A stretch of DNA of 6,727 nt from CAZKCK01 sp964552325 (lineage in GTDB: Bacteria > Bacteroidota > Bacteroidia > Bacteroidales > TTA-H9), in the NCBI GenBank assembly GCA_964552325.1, contig CAZKHA010000186.1:1-6727 (forward strand). The letters run 5' to 3'. The translations under genes and the position numbers were made by a program. The notes below the pieces were generated by a model. It did no database searches. It saw only the letters and a list, made by a program, of their open reading frames with translations, and was not told where the DNA came from. Numbering within the stretch: position 1 is the first letter of the stretch; each line of letters opens with the position of its first letter. Shown one piece after another: positions 1 to 6,690 of the stretch.

Positions 1-2
1 CA

Positions 3-118
3 CCCCATCCCTTCGTCTCCCTATCCCCCTTTCTCCCTTTCTCCCTTTCTCCCTTTCTCCCCTTCTCCCCTTCTCGTCTTCACCCCTTCTCCCCTTCTCG
101 TCTTCTCGTCTCACCTCT
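3..118. repeat. C/T-rich tandem repeat, 8-nt period
   Basis: Low-complexity tract with a clear 8-nt register. From 27 to 58 there are four perfect CCCTTTCT units. From 59 to 106 there are two copies of a 24-nt higher-order unit (CCCCTTCT twice, then CGTCTTCA or CGTCTTCT) that differ at one base. Degenerate units extend to both sides. Positions 24-75 contain no purine on the plus strand. The minus strand carries runs of three to five G (opposite 25-29, 35-37, 43-45, 51-53, 59-62, 67-70, 83-86, 91-94), mostly spaced by 4-5 nt, so it fits the G3+N1-7 quadruplex pattern. I see no coding potential. It could be a slippage-prone intergenic spacer or the tail of an element lying left of the window. 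Confidence 0.85.
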
Positions 119-160
119 AGCAACACAAAACCAAGTATTTACAAAAATTTTTAACTTTTC

Positions 161-187
161 TGTAACATTTGTTAAAACACCTCCGTC
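161..187 (+). promoter_or_regulatory. Putative ECF-sigma-type promoter for the GIN/barrel gene
   Basis: TGTAAC at 161-166 and CGTC at 184-187 are separated by 17 nt. This matches the general -35 (AAC core) and -10 (CGTC or CGTA) pattern of extracytoplasmic-function sigma factors. Transcription would start at about 193-197, leaving a leader of roughly 30 nt. No good TAnnTTTG housekeeping -7 element lies at a suitable place before the start codon. The spacer also holds TTTGTTAA (168-175), and TAAC-N4-GTTA (163-174) forms a short inverted repeat that could be an operator. Inferred from sequence only. Confidence 0.5.
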
Positions 188-224
188 ATACCTCCAATGA
201 ATTAAACCAGTAAAATTTTGAACT

Positions 225-1796
225 ATGAAAACTCGAATTTATCAATTGGCAATCCTATTAATGGCATTAATAGGCTTTAACCAGACCGTAATGGCTGGAG
301 TTGAAACCACGGTTTCTGATGTAACTATTGAAACCCGCAACGTAAGCACTTTTACAGGCATTGAAGTTGGCGGTGCTTTCAATGTATTTATAAAACAAGG
401 CGAAACCATTGAAGTTAAGGTGGAAACCGATGCTAAATTACAAGAAAAAGTGGTTACCGAAGTTAGTGGAAACACCCTTCAAATCAGTTCAAAAGGCCTT
501 CGTAATCCTGAAAAACTGAATATTTATGTTACAATGCCTAAGCTTAGTAGGCTTGACGCCAGTGGTGCTTCTACCGTTAAATCAGATGGACTACTTAAAG
601 GCGAAAACCTTGAACTTGAGGCAAGTGGTGCTTCAAATGTTACACTCTCAATTGATTACCAAGATTTAATGACCGATATCTCGGGTGCTGCCGACGTAAA
701 GCTTAATGGCCGTGCTGCCAACCATAAAAGCAATGTAAGTGGAGCTGGAAGTTTAAAATCATACGAATTGGAAACAGATACGCTTGACATTGAAGTAAGT
801 GGTGCCGGAGACGCACGTGTTGATGTAAAAAAACTTGCTACCACCGATATTTCTGGTGCCGGTAGCCTAAAATATAAAAACACCCCTCCTAGCCAATCAT
901 CCATTGATAAAATTGAAGAAGTTGAAGGTATTGAAGGCGAAGAAAATCAAATGGTAAACGTGGGGGGCGATACGGTTGAGGTGAACATTGGCTCCATAAA
1001 AGTAAAAGCCAATGAACATGATGGATCAAGCTTAGTGGTTGTTGGCAAGCACCGCATTTCGGTTGACGAAGAAGGCAACGTAAAAATTAGGCGCGAAAAC
1101 CGTAACCATCAATTTGATGGCCACTGGGGCGGTTTTGATCTAAGCTATAATGGTTTCTTAAGCAAAGATTTTAATACCGATTTGCCCTATATACTTGACC
1201 TTGAAGCAAAATCAATAGGTGTACACCTTAATATTTACGAACAAAACATTCAATTATCGAACAATGGCTCATTTGGCTTGATTACAGGTATAGGATTTGA
1301 ATGGAACAACTACCGCTTTAGCAATCCCGTATATATTAACGATGATGAAGACTTTACAACCAAATTCTATCGGATGGATAACATAGGTGTTGAAAAGAAC
1401 AAATTGGTAGTAAGCTACCTCACCGTACCCCTGCTTTTTGAATTACAAAATACCAGCGACCGCAAAATTAACCGTGTACATTTTACAGCTGGAGTTCTTA
1501 TGGGTCTAAGGCTTGGTTCGCATACAAAAACTGTTTTTGAAGAGCAAAATAAAGAATACGCAATTATAGATCCTGATACCGAAGACATTGTTGGTTCGGG
1601 CTTTTCCCCAAAAGATGATACCGAAAAAGAATACAGCAATTTCAACATCAACCCATTTAAAGTGGATGCCATGGTTAGGGTTGGTTGGGGATACATTAAC
1701 CTCTTTGCCAAGTACCAATTAGGCACATTGTTTAAAACCAACCGCGGCCCCGAAGTTTATCCCTTTGCCGTTGGCATAACCCTCACTAGTTGGTAA
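225..1796 (+). CDS. Secreted head-GIN domain (DUF2807) protein fused to a C-terminal outer-membrane beta-barrel
   Basis: Predicted 523-residue envelope protein of unknown specific function. Residues 1-24 form a Sec signal peptide: charged MKTR, hydrophobic core, likely cleavage after VMA24. Residues about 40-220 match the head-GIN domain (DUF2807, 'putative auto-transporter adhesin'), a beta-solenoid-like fold. Six SGA motifs begin at 113, 134, 153, 172, 192 and 210, giving one rung per 18-21 residues. An acidic linker follows (about 226-245, rich in E). A basic/acidic beta segment (about 246-295) then leads into FDGHWGGFDLSYNGFL (297-312), the usual opening of PorT-like (OMP_b-brl_2) barrels. 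Alternating beta strands continue to the C-terminal VGITLTSW, which ends in an aromatic residue as barrel proteins do. GIN proteins are commonly small stand-alone secreted proteins, so the fusion is noteworthy. The start is fixed by the signal peptide. There is no Shine-Dalgarno, as is usual in Bacteroidetes. An ECF-like promoter lies upstream and a terminator directly follows, so it appears monocistronic in this window. The adhesin role is only a family-level suggestion. Domain calls are by eye. Confidence 0.85.
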   Translation: MKTRIYQLAILLMALIGFNQTVMAGVETTVSDVTIETRNVSTFTGIEVGGAFNVFIKQGETIEVKVETDAKLQEKVVTEVSGNTLQISSKGLRNPEKLNIYVTMPKLSRLDASGASTVKSDGLLKGENLELEASGASNVTLSIDYQDLMTDISGAADVKLNGRAANHKSNVSGAGSLKSYELETDTLDIEVSGAGDARVDVKKLATTDISGAGSLKYKNTPPSQSSIDKIEEVEGIEGEENQMVNVGGDTVEVNIGSIKVKANEHDGSSLVVVGKHRISVDEEGNVKIRRENRNHQFDGHWGGFDLSYNGFLSKDFNTDLPYILDLEAKSIGVHLNIYEQNIQLSNNGSFGLITGIGFEWNNYRFSNPVYINDDEDFTTKFYRMDNIGVEKNKLVVSYLTVPLLFELQNTSDRKINRVHFTAGVLMGLRLGSHTKTVFEEQNKEYAIIDPDTEDIVGSGFSPKDDTEKEYSNFNINPFKVDAMVRVGWGYINLFAKYQLGTLFKTNRGPEVYPFAVGITLTSW

Positions 1797-1811
1797 ATAA
1801 TACCTTACAAT

Positions 1812-1843
1812 AAAAAAAGGTCATCCGTTGGGTGGCCTTTTTT
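1812..1843 (+). terminator. Intrinsic terminator of the GIN/barrel gene
   Basis: An 8-bp stem pairs 1819-1826 with 1830-1837, including two G-T (G-U in RNA) pairs, around a 3-nt GTT loop. It is preceded by seven A (1812-1818) and followed by six T (1838-1843), which can extend the stem. It lies 15 nt after the TAA stop. The flanking A and T tracts make it potentially active in both directions, but both neighbouring genes read left to right. Confidence 0.9.
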
Positions 1844-1872
1844 GTTATTACGCTCCAAGCATTGTACTTTTG
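1841..1872 (+). promoter_or_regulatory. Bacteroidetes housekeeping promoter for transaldolase
   Basis: TTTG at 1841-1844 and TACTTTTG at 1865-1872, separated by 20 nt, match the Bacteroidetes primary-sigma consensus (TTTG at -33, TAnnTTTG at -7) exactly. Transcription should begin around 1877-1880, leaving a leader of only about 13-16 nt before the ATG at 1893. The -33 TTTG overlaps the T-tract of the preceding terminator. Confidence 0.75.
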
Positions 1873-1892
1873 CCCACCAAATCCCTTGAAAA

Positions 1893-2849
1893 ATGAATGC
1901 CCTCGAAAAGCTAAAACAATACACAAAAGTGGTTGCCGACACCGGTGATTTTCAATCCATTGAACAGTTTAAACCCTTAGATGCCACCACAAATCCATCC
2001 TTGATTTACCAAGCTGCAGGCAATCCGAATTACGAGCGTTTGATATTGAAAGCCGTTGCTGACTCAAAAATGGTAGCTAGCAATGATGGACTTTTGGCAG
2101 AATGCCTTGACCGGTTGGCTGTTTATTTTGGTTGCGAAATCCTAAAAATTGTTCCAGGCAGGGTTTCTACTGAGGTTGATGCAAGGCTATCGTTCAATAC
2201 CTTGGGAACTCTTGAAAAAGCACGTAAACTCATTCAGCTATACGAAAACCTTGGTTATTCGAGGGATCGAATCCTGATAAAGATTGCCGCTACTTGGGAA
2301 GGAATACGTGCTGCAGAAATTTTAGAAAAAGAGGGCATGCACACCAATTTAACCTTGCTGTTCTCAAAAATACAAGCCATTGCCTGTGCCGAAGCCGGTG
2401 TTCAACTCATATCGCCTTTTGTTGGGCGCATACTCGACTGGCATTTGGCTACCCAAAAGCTTGCAGCTATAGAACCAACTGCTGATCCGGGCGTAAAATC
2501 GGTTAGCGAAATCTTTTATTATTTCAAAAAGCACGGATATAAAACCGAAATTATGGGTGCCAGCTTCCGCAACATAGGCGAGATAATCGAATTGGCCGGT
2601 TGCGATTTGTTGACTATCTCCCCTACCCTGCTTAAGGAACTTGAAACAACCAATAAGTCAATTGATTGCAAGCTGATTGATAAGGATGCCACAGCGATGG
2701 ATATTCCTAAAATACATGCCGACGAAAACACCTTCAGGTGGATGCTAAACGAGGATGCCATGGCCACCGAAAAGCTGGCAGAAGGAATACGCAAATTTGC
2801 CACCGACCTGCAAAAACTTGAGCATCTTATAGCCTCAAACTATTTATAG
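1893..2849 (+). CDS. tal: Transaldolase, TalB type
   Basis: Cytoplasmic enzyme of the non-oxidative pentose phosphate pathway. It moves a dihydroxyacetone unit between sedoheptulose 7-phosphate and glyceraldehyde 3-phosphate, giving erythrose 4-phosphate and fructose 6-phosphate. At 318 residues it has the length of E. coli TalB and aligns from the first residues (KQYTKVVADTGD), which fixes the start codon. The Schiff-base lysine is K130 in RILIKIAATW. Other active-site positions are present: D16 in VADTGD, N34 in DATTNPS, E94 in VSTEVDAR, T154 in NLTLLFS, and F176 and R179 in SPFVGR. The signature ISPFVGRILDW and the MGASFRNIGE block are intact, as is the C-terminal KLAEGIRKFA helix. It is a full (beta/alpha)8 subclass-1 transaldolase, not the short fructose-6-phosphate aldolase-like form. 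It has its own promoter, and no terminator separates it clearly from yebC 111 nt downstream. Confidence 0.97.
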   Translation: MNALEKLKQYTKVVADTGDFQSIEQFKPLDATTNPSLIYQAAGNPNYERLILKAVADSKMVASNDGLLAECLDRLAVYFGCEILKIVPGRVSTEVDARLSFNTLGTLEKARKLIQLYENLGYSRDRILIKIAATWEGIRAAEILEKEGMHTNLTLLFSKIQAIACAEAGVQLISPFVGRILDWHLATQKLAAIEPTADPGVKSVSEIFYYFKKHGYKTEIMGASFRNIGEIIELAGCDLLTISPTLLKELETTNKSIDCKLIDKDATAMDIPKIHADENTFRWMLNEDAMATEKLAEGIRKFATDLQKLEHLIASNYL

Positions 2850-2905
2850 TTGCCGATTAGGTGATAAAAACAGCGCAACCTAACGCGCAAACCAACGAAA
2901 ATTTG

Positions 2906-2913
2906 TATTTTAG
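2906..2913 (+). promoter_or_regulatory. Putative -7 element for yebC
   Basis: TATTTTAG matches seven of eight positions of TAnnTTTG and lies 47 nt before the yebC start. No convincing TTTG or TTG is found 19-21 nt upstream, so the -33 half is missing or weak. Some yebC expression may instead come from read-through of the transaldolase transcript. Confidence 0.4.
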
Positions 2914-2960
2914 CCGCCCCAAATTGAACCCGTTAAGGTAAATTTAATTCAAAATACTAT

Positions 2961-3710
2961 ATGTCAGGTCATAATAAGTGGTCAACCATCAAGCGCAAAA
3001 AAGGCGCATTAGATGCTAAAAGATCCAAGATCTTTTCAAAAATCATCAAAGAAATTACCATTGCTGTTAGAGAAAGCGGCCCCGATCCCGACGGAAATCC
3101 GCGTTTACGCCTTGCCATCTCCAATGCTAAAGGAGCAAGTATGCCCAAAGATAATATCCAAAGGGCTATTAACAAGGGTTCGGATAAGGATGCAGCCAAT
3201 TTTATGGAGCCCACCTACGAAGGTTATGTACATGGCGTAGCTTTCTTTTTGGAGTGTACCACCGATAACCTTCAGCGTACCGTTGCCAATGTTCGCTCTA
3301 CCTTCAACAAATACGGAGGCAGCTTAGGGACAAATGGTTCGTTGGCGCACGTGTTCGAGCGTAAGGGCATATTCAATATCCCAGCAGCCAATATTTCCAA
3401 TATGGAAGACTTTGAAATGGAAGTGATTGATGCCGGAGCCGAAGACATTGAAGTGGATACCGAAAACGAAATGGTAAACGTTACTACAGCCATGGAAGAC
3501 TTTGGTGCGATGGTTAAGAAACTGGAAGCGCTTAAAATTGAGGTTGAAAAAGCCCAATTGGAACGCTTGCCAATAACAACCTTGGCTGTGGATGTGGATA
3601 CCGCAAAAAAGGTGTTACGTGCCATCGAAATATTTGAGGAAGACGATGACGTTCAAAACCTTTACCACAACATGGAAATGACCGACGAAATTATGGAAGC
3701 GATGGAATAA
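2961..3710 (+). CDS. yebC: YebC/PmpR/TACO1-family protein
   Basis: Cytoplasmic protein of the YebC family, 249 residues, the usual full length. The family was long annotated as DNA-binding transcriptional regulators (PmpR). The mitochondrial homologue TACO1 activates translation, and bacterial members have been linked to the ribosome and to relief of stalling at proline-rich stretches. Which role applies here is not visible from sequence. The N-terminal signature MSGHNKWSTIKRKKGALDAK fits MAGHSKW...K...DAKR; residues 21-75 (RSKIFSKIIKEI, GNPRLRLAI, NIQRAI) form the basic helical domain. YEGY at 86-89, TDNLQRTVANVRSTF (101-115) and GGSLGTNGS (119-127) follow the family blocks, and the C-terminal DDDVQNLYHNM (228-238) is intact. 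The central FFLECTTDNLQRT replaces the more common VE-x-x-TDNRNRT, a conservative lineage variant. The ATG is fixed by the signature. There is no Shine-Dalgarno; the leader is A/T-rich. A strong terminator follows. Confidence 0.96.
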   Translation: MSGHNKWSTIKRKKGALDAKRSKIFSKIIKEITIAVRESGPDPDGNPRLRLAISNAKGASMPKDNIQRAINKGSDKDAANFMEPTYEGYVHGVAFFLECTTDNLQRTVANVRSTFNKYGGSLGTNGSLAHVFERKGIFNIPAANISNMEDFEMEVIDAGAEDIEVDTENEMVNVTTAMEDFGAMVKKLEALKIEVEKAQLERLPITTLAVDVDTAKKVLRAIEIFEEDDDVQNLYHNMEMTDEIMEAME

Positions 3711-3743
3711 ACACCTGCTTCTTTAAGCCTTCATCTTATAATT

Positions 3744-3780
3744 AGGCTGCCTTACCTTGTTGGGCAGCCTTTTTCTTTTT
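3744..3780 (+). terminator. Intrinsic terminator of yebC
   Basis: A perfect 8-bp G/C-rich stem pairs AGGCTGCC (3744-3751) with GGCAGCCT (3763-3770) around an 11-nt loop. A T-rich tail follows (3770-3780, one C). It starts 34 nt after the yebC stop. In the opposite direction the hairpin is followed by TAATTATAAG rather than a T-run, so it should be weak for the converging minus-strand gene, which has no other obvious terminator before it. Confidence 0.88.
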
Positions 3781-3823
3781 CGCATAATAGATTTTATTAC
3801 AGCAAATTAGTAATCCACGGAAG

Positions 3824-6238
3824 TTAGCGGTCCATCCCATTATCAAACTCAAATTTCGCTTCTTTAACTTTTTTGCCGTTGGCACCAAAATTCAGCACCA
3901 ATCCGGCATAAATAACCCTTCCATCGCGACGGCGAATCGATTCTTGAACTAATACGGGCGTGTTTACCAAACTTTTCATCCGTTGTGAATCGAATAGGTC
4001 AGATACTGTGGCGATTAACGAAAGCTTTTTATCCCACATATCATGCCTTAAACCCAGGTTCACCACCCATGAAGGTTCACGCATACCTTGAGGTGTCAAT
4101 GATTTACTCCGGTATTGGCTGTTGATCTGGGCCATTGTTGTTTTGGTTATTGTAAACGATGCATTCAACTTGGCACTCCATGTAAACGTTGATTTGTTGG
4201 CGGTGTATCCAATATTAGATGCGTCAATCTGACTATAAAAACCCGAAGTACTGAAATTGAAGTTACCTATTTTATCGAGTTGAAAGGTTCCACTCAAATC
4301 AATACCGGCTGACTGATCGGTGGCCAAGTTTGTCCGTGTGGTCATCAATACAGAATCATTTATACTTGTAGTTACCGTCGTAAATCCATTTACTTTGTAA
4401 CGGTAAAACACGGTAGGTACCAATGAAAGGTTCTTTTTGCGAATCGAATAACCAAACTCAATCGAGTGGATATCCTCTGGTTTCAAATCAGGATTACCAA
4501 CAAAAACATTGCGTGGGTCACGGTATTCCGGTACGGGGTTCATATCTTCACCATCAGGACGGTTAACGCGCCGGCTGTAATTCAGTTGCCATTCGTTTTG
4601 GCCTTGGGCCAAAGCCATGTGAAGGCTTGGGTAAATTGAAAAATAATTGCTCTTGGTTGTGGCATTAATTGTCCGGAACTCAAGGTTCAGCAATGCTTCT
4701 TCTGCTCTTAATCCCCCCATCATACTAAATTTTCCCCACGAACTGCTCACCGTCGAAAACAAGGCATGAACCGTTTGATTTGCATAAAACTTATTTCCTT
4801 CGTTGCCCACAACCCAATAAAACGTGGATGGATCCCAATCGCTAACCTCTTGACTTTGATCCGTAATTTGAACATTGCCTTCGTAACCTGCTTCTAGGCT
4901 CGATTTCTCGAAAAAAGGGCGGCTATAAACGGCTGCCAAATTCAGGCTTTGCTCAGTGTTATCGGCCAGGCTTCTTGATGTTGTGATAAGGTAGGCTGGA
5001 ATCTGGTAAACATTGTCATAAAAATCATCTTCCGATTCAGCATCACGTTCAAAATCTGCATCAAACCGAAAGATGTGCTCGCCTTCCTTGTCAAATTTAT
5101 GCTCATAATTGGCTTTAAAGCCAAGGCTGTTTTCCTCCTCATATCCAGTATGGATACGTTGATACTGCTCCGTGGCTACCATCAGGGCATTTTGATACAG
5201 ATTTTTTGTACTAGCTCCTCGCTGGTTGTCTCTAAGGTTCATGGTAGCCGAAAATCCTGCTAGATCGTTATCTGTTATGGCCCAGTCGATACCAAACTGG
5301 GCAAGGTGCGAATTCATGCGTGCAGAACCATCGGAGCTTTGGGTAAGTGTGAGTGAATTATGCGTTGAAGTATCAATGGTTTGCGAGCTGAGTTCGCTGC
5401 CACGCCAGCGGTAATCTTTACGGTAACCATAACTGCCAAACAGATTCACTTTACCGGTGTTCATGTTCAGTTGCAGGTTGCTGTTATAGCGTTGGTTGTT
5501 TCCGGCATTGGCCCCCAAAATTCCGTTGAGCCCAGTTTTACGTTCTTTTTTTAGCACGATGTTAATAATGCCCGCGGTGCCATCGGGTTTGTACCTAGCC
5601 GAAGGGTTGGTAATAACTTCCACCTTCTCGATTAACGAAGCCGGCATTTGTTCGAGGTTTGCGGCAGTGGTTAACAACGAAGGCCTACCGTTTACAAGAA
5701 TGGTTACCGCTCCTGAGCCCCTTAGGCTAATGTTTCCATCTATATCAACCGAAACCGAAGGGATGGTTTGAAGCACATCGTTAACGCTACCTGTTTGGGC
5801 CTGAATATCTTTTTGAACATTAAATACCTTACGGTCAATTTTTGTTATCATGGTTGAGCGTTCGGCACTTACGCTTACCTCGCTCATGGTAGTTACGGAT
5901 GGCAGCAGGCTTAAAACACCCATATCAGCCTTGTTTTTTTGGGCATTTAGTGTAAAAGGGCTGGTTCGCTTCTTCTCGTATCCAATAAAGAAATATTCAA
6001 TAATATAAGTACCATATGGCACATCTTTAATTTTGAATGAACCGTTACGATCCGTCACGGTTCCGGTTAGCATCGAATCGCCCGGGACGGTTCGTAAAAC
6101 AATGTTGGTGTATTCAATGGGAGTTTTGCTTTGTTCATCGCTAATTTTTCCGATAACAACCCCCTTGTTATACGGTTGCGCGTACAAAAAAAGCGGTAAT
6201 ACTATGATTAGGATGGCTGTGTGCCGCAGCAAATTCAT
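3824..6238 (-). CDS. TonB-dependent-receptor-like outer-membrane protein (CarboxypepD-regulatory-like, plug, OMP_b-brl_3 barrel)
   Basis: Predicted 804-residue outer-membrane protein; the substrate is unknown. Residues 1-20 are a signal peptide (MNLLRH, hydrophobic run, cleavage after LYA20). Residues about 26-110 form a CarboxypepD-regulatory-like beta-sandwich (GKISDEQSKTPIEYTNIVL, TDRNGSFKIKDVPYGTY), common in Bacteroidetes receptors. The segment SEVSVSAER...DRKVFNV (119-141) stands where the TonB box and linker usually lie. A plug domain follows (about 150-230: VNDVLQTIPSVSVD, GSGAVTILVNGRPS, EKVEVITNPSARYKPDGTAGIINIVLKK). The remainder is the barrel of the OMP_b-brl_3 family, with the typical YSRRVNRP...MNPVPEYRDPRNVFVGNPDLKPE block at 554-587. 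The last strand ends at LVLNF (780-784), followed by a charged 20-residue tail ending FEFDNGMDR. There is no adjacent SusD-like gene, so it is not a classic polysaccharide-utilisation pair. The ATG is fixed by the signal peptide. Family assignment is firm; true TonB-dependent transport is inferred. Confidence 0.93.
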   Translation of the reverse strand: MNLLRHTAILIIVLPLFLYAQPYNKGVVIGKISDEQSKTPIEYTNIVLRTVPGDSMLTGTVTDRNGSFKIKDVPYGTYIIEYFFIGYEKKRTSPFTLNAQKNKADMGVLSLLPSVTTMSEVSVSAERSTMITKIDRKVFNVQKDIQAQTGSVNDVLQTIPSVSVDIDGNISLRGSGAVTILVNGRPSLLTTAANLEQMPASLIEKVEVITNPSARYKPDGTAGIINIVLKKERKTGLNGILGANAGNNQRYNSNLQLNMNTGKVNLFGSYGYRKDYRWRGSELSSQTIDTSTHNSLTLTQSSDGSARMNSHLAQFGIDWAITDNDLAGFSATMNLRDNQRGASTKNLYQNALMVATEQYQRIHTGYEEENSLGFKANYEHKFDKEGEHIFRFDADFERDAESEDDFYDNVYQIPAYLITTSRSLADNTEQSLNLAAVYSRPFFEKSSLEAGYEGNVQITDQSQEVSDWDPSTFYWVVGNEGNKFYANQTVHALFSTVSSSWGKFSMMGGLRAEEALLNLEFRTINATTKSNYFSIYPSLHMALAQGQNEWQLNYSRRVNRPDGEDMNPVPEYRDPRNVFVGNPDLKPEDIHSIEFGYSIRKKNLSLVPTVFYRYKVNGFTTVTTSINDSVLMTTRTNLATDQSAGIDLSGTFQLDKIGNFNFSTSGFYSQIDASNIGYTANKSTFTWSAKLNASFTITKTTMAQINSQYRSKSLTPQGMREPSWVVNLGLRHDMWDKKLSLIATVSDLFDSQRMKSLVNTPVLVQESIRRRDGRVIYAGLVLNFGANGKKVKEAKFEFDNGMDR

Positions 6239-6285
6239 TGGAGGCGATTTGGTGGTTGATAAAAATCCTCTTAGGAAGGTGAAAG

Positions 6286-6293
6286 CAAAAATA
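6286..6293 (-). promoter_or_regulatory. Putative -7 element for the outer-membrane receptor gene
   Basis: Read on the minus strand this is TATTTTTG, a perfect TAnnTTTG. It lies 47 nt before the start codon and predicts a leader of about 40 nt. No TTTG or TTG is found at the expected -33 distance, so the promoter may be weak or need an activator. The TTGTTAA repeats at 6335-6352 lie about 40 nt further upstream. Confidence 0.5.
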
Positions 6294-6334
6294 AAGATTA
6301 ATACAGCAGCATAGACTTGGCTGGCATGCTTGGG

Positions 6335-6352
6335 TTGTTAAAGATTTGTTAA
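6335..6352. repeat. Two TTGTTAA direct repeats 11 bp apart, possible operator
   Basis: TTGTTAA occurs at 6335-6341 and 6346-6352, start to start 11 bp, which places both on the same face of the helix. On the minus strand they read TTAACAA and lie about 55-70 bp upstream of the inferred transcription start of the receptor gene. Same-face direct repeats upstream of a promoter with a poor -33 box are typical activator sites. Which regulator would bind is unknown. The motif is A/T-rich, so chance is not excluded. Confidence 0.3.
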
Positions 6353-6654
6353 CGCAGTGCCCAATTCAACAACTACCAAAACAGCAGCCATAATTCATGT
6401 AAATGGAAACGGTTTACCGAATCAGCTTGATGATAAGCCAACAGTACCGAAAACGACCAGATTGGCTGTAATTTTCGTTAAATCAAAAAAAACTTGACCC
6501 ATTTTTTAGGCTCTTCACCATATTAAGTGGGTAATTATCTGATTATTGTAAAGCCTGATTAAGTCTGTGTTGTAGAAGCAATCAAGATGTTTAATAATAG
6601 TTATACATCTTAGAGCTTGTTAATCAAACTATTAAACTAATCTGTGTACTATCC

Positions 6655-6690
6655 CTACTTTTCTTTTCCAGACGGCCAAAAGAAAAGTAG
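6655..6690. repeat. Perfect 13-bp inverted repeat, probable edge of a dispersed repeat
   Basis: CTACTTTTCTTTT (6655-6667) is the exact reverse complement of AAAAGAAAAGTAG (6678-6690), with a 10-nt loop. Another AAAAGAAA (6692-6699) follows in direct orientation, then GGGC (6700-6703) and GCCC (6712-6715), which could pair. The hairpin has no clean T-run after it in either direction, so it is a poor terminator. The form (ACTTTTCTTTT, short loop, AAAAGAAAAGTA, then AAAAGAAAGG) resembles, from memory, intergenic repeats scattered in many bacterial genomes. The element seems to run past the window end. Confidence 0.6.

Noticed and set aside
3..118. CRISPR-like array or proline/serine-rich coding segment
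   Set aside because: Units are 8 nt with no unique spacers. The period is not a multiple of three and there is no start codon or leader, so neither a CRISPR nor a gene is supported.
1415..1741. 108-codon open frame on the minus strand
   Set aside because: It lies within the barrel half of the GIN fusion gene and has no recognisable motif; shadow of that gene.
2857..2883. Inverted repeat TTAGGT/ACCTAA after transaldolase as a terminator
   Set aside because: Only 6 bp with a 15-nt loop and no T-run, too weak to call.
3272..3625. 117-codon open frame on the minus strand
   Set aside because: It lies fully inside yebC, shows no family features, and is explained as the complement of a strongly conserved gene.
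1893..3710. Functional operon of transaldolase and yebC
   Set aside because: The 111-nt gap holds a -7-like element for yebC and the two functions are unrelated, so co-transcription is possible but no functional link is supported.
3824..6238. SusC of a polysaccharide-utilisation locus
   Set aside because: No SusD-like gene lies next to it, and the barrel signatures fit the OMP_b-brl_3 group rather than SusC.
6403..6471. 22-codon frame beginning METVYRISL in the right-hand gene-free region
   Set aside because: Too short, with no ribosome-binding signal, promoter or recognisable motif; expected by chance.
6496..6535. ACCCA...TGGGT short inverted repeat
   Set aside because: Five-base arms with a long loop in A/T-rich DNA; not distinguishable from chance.
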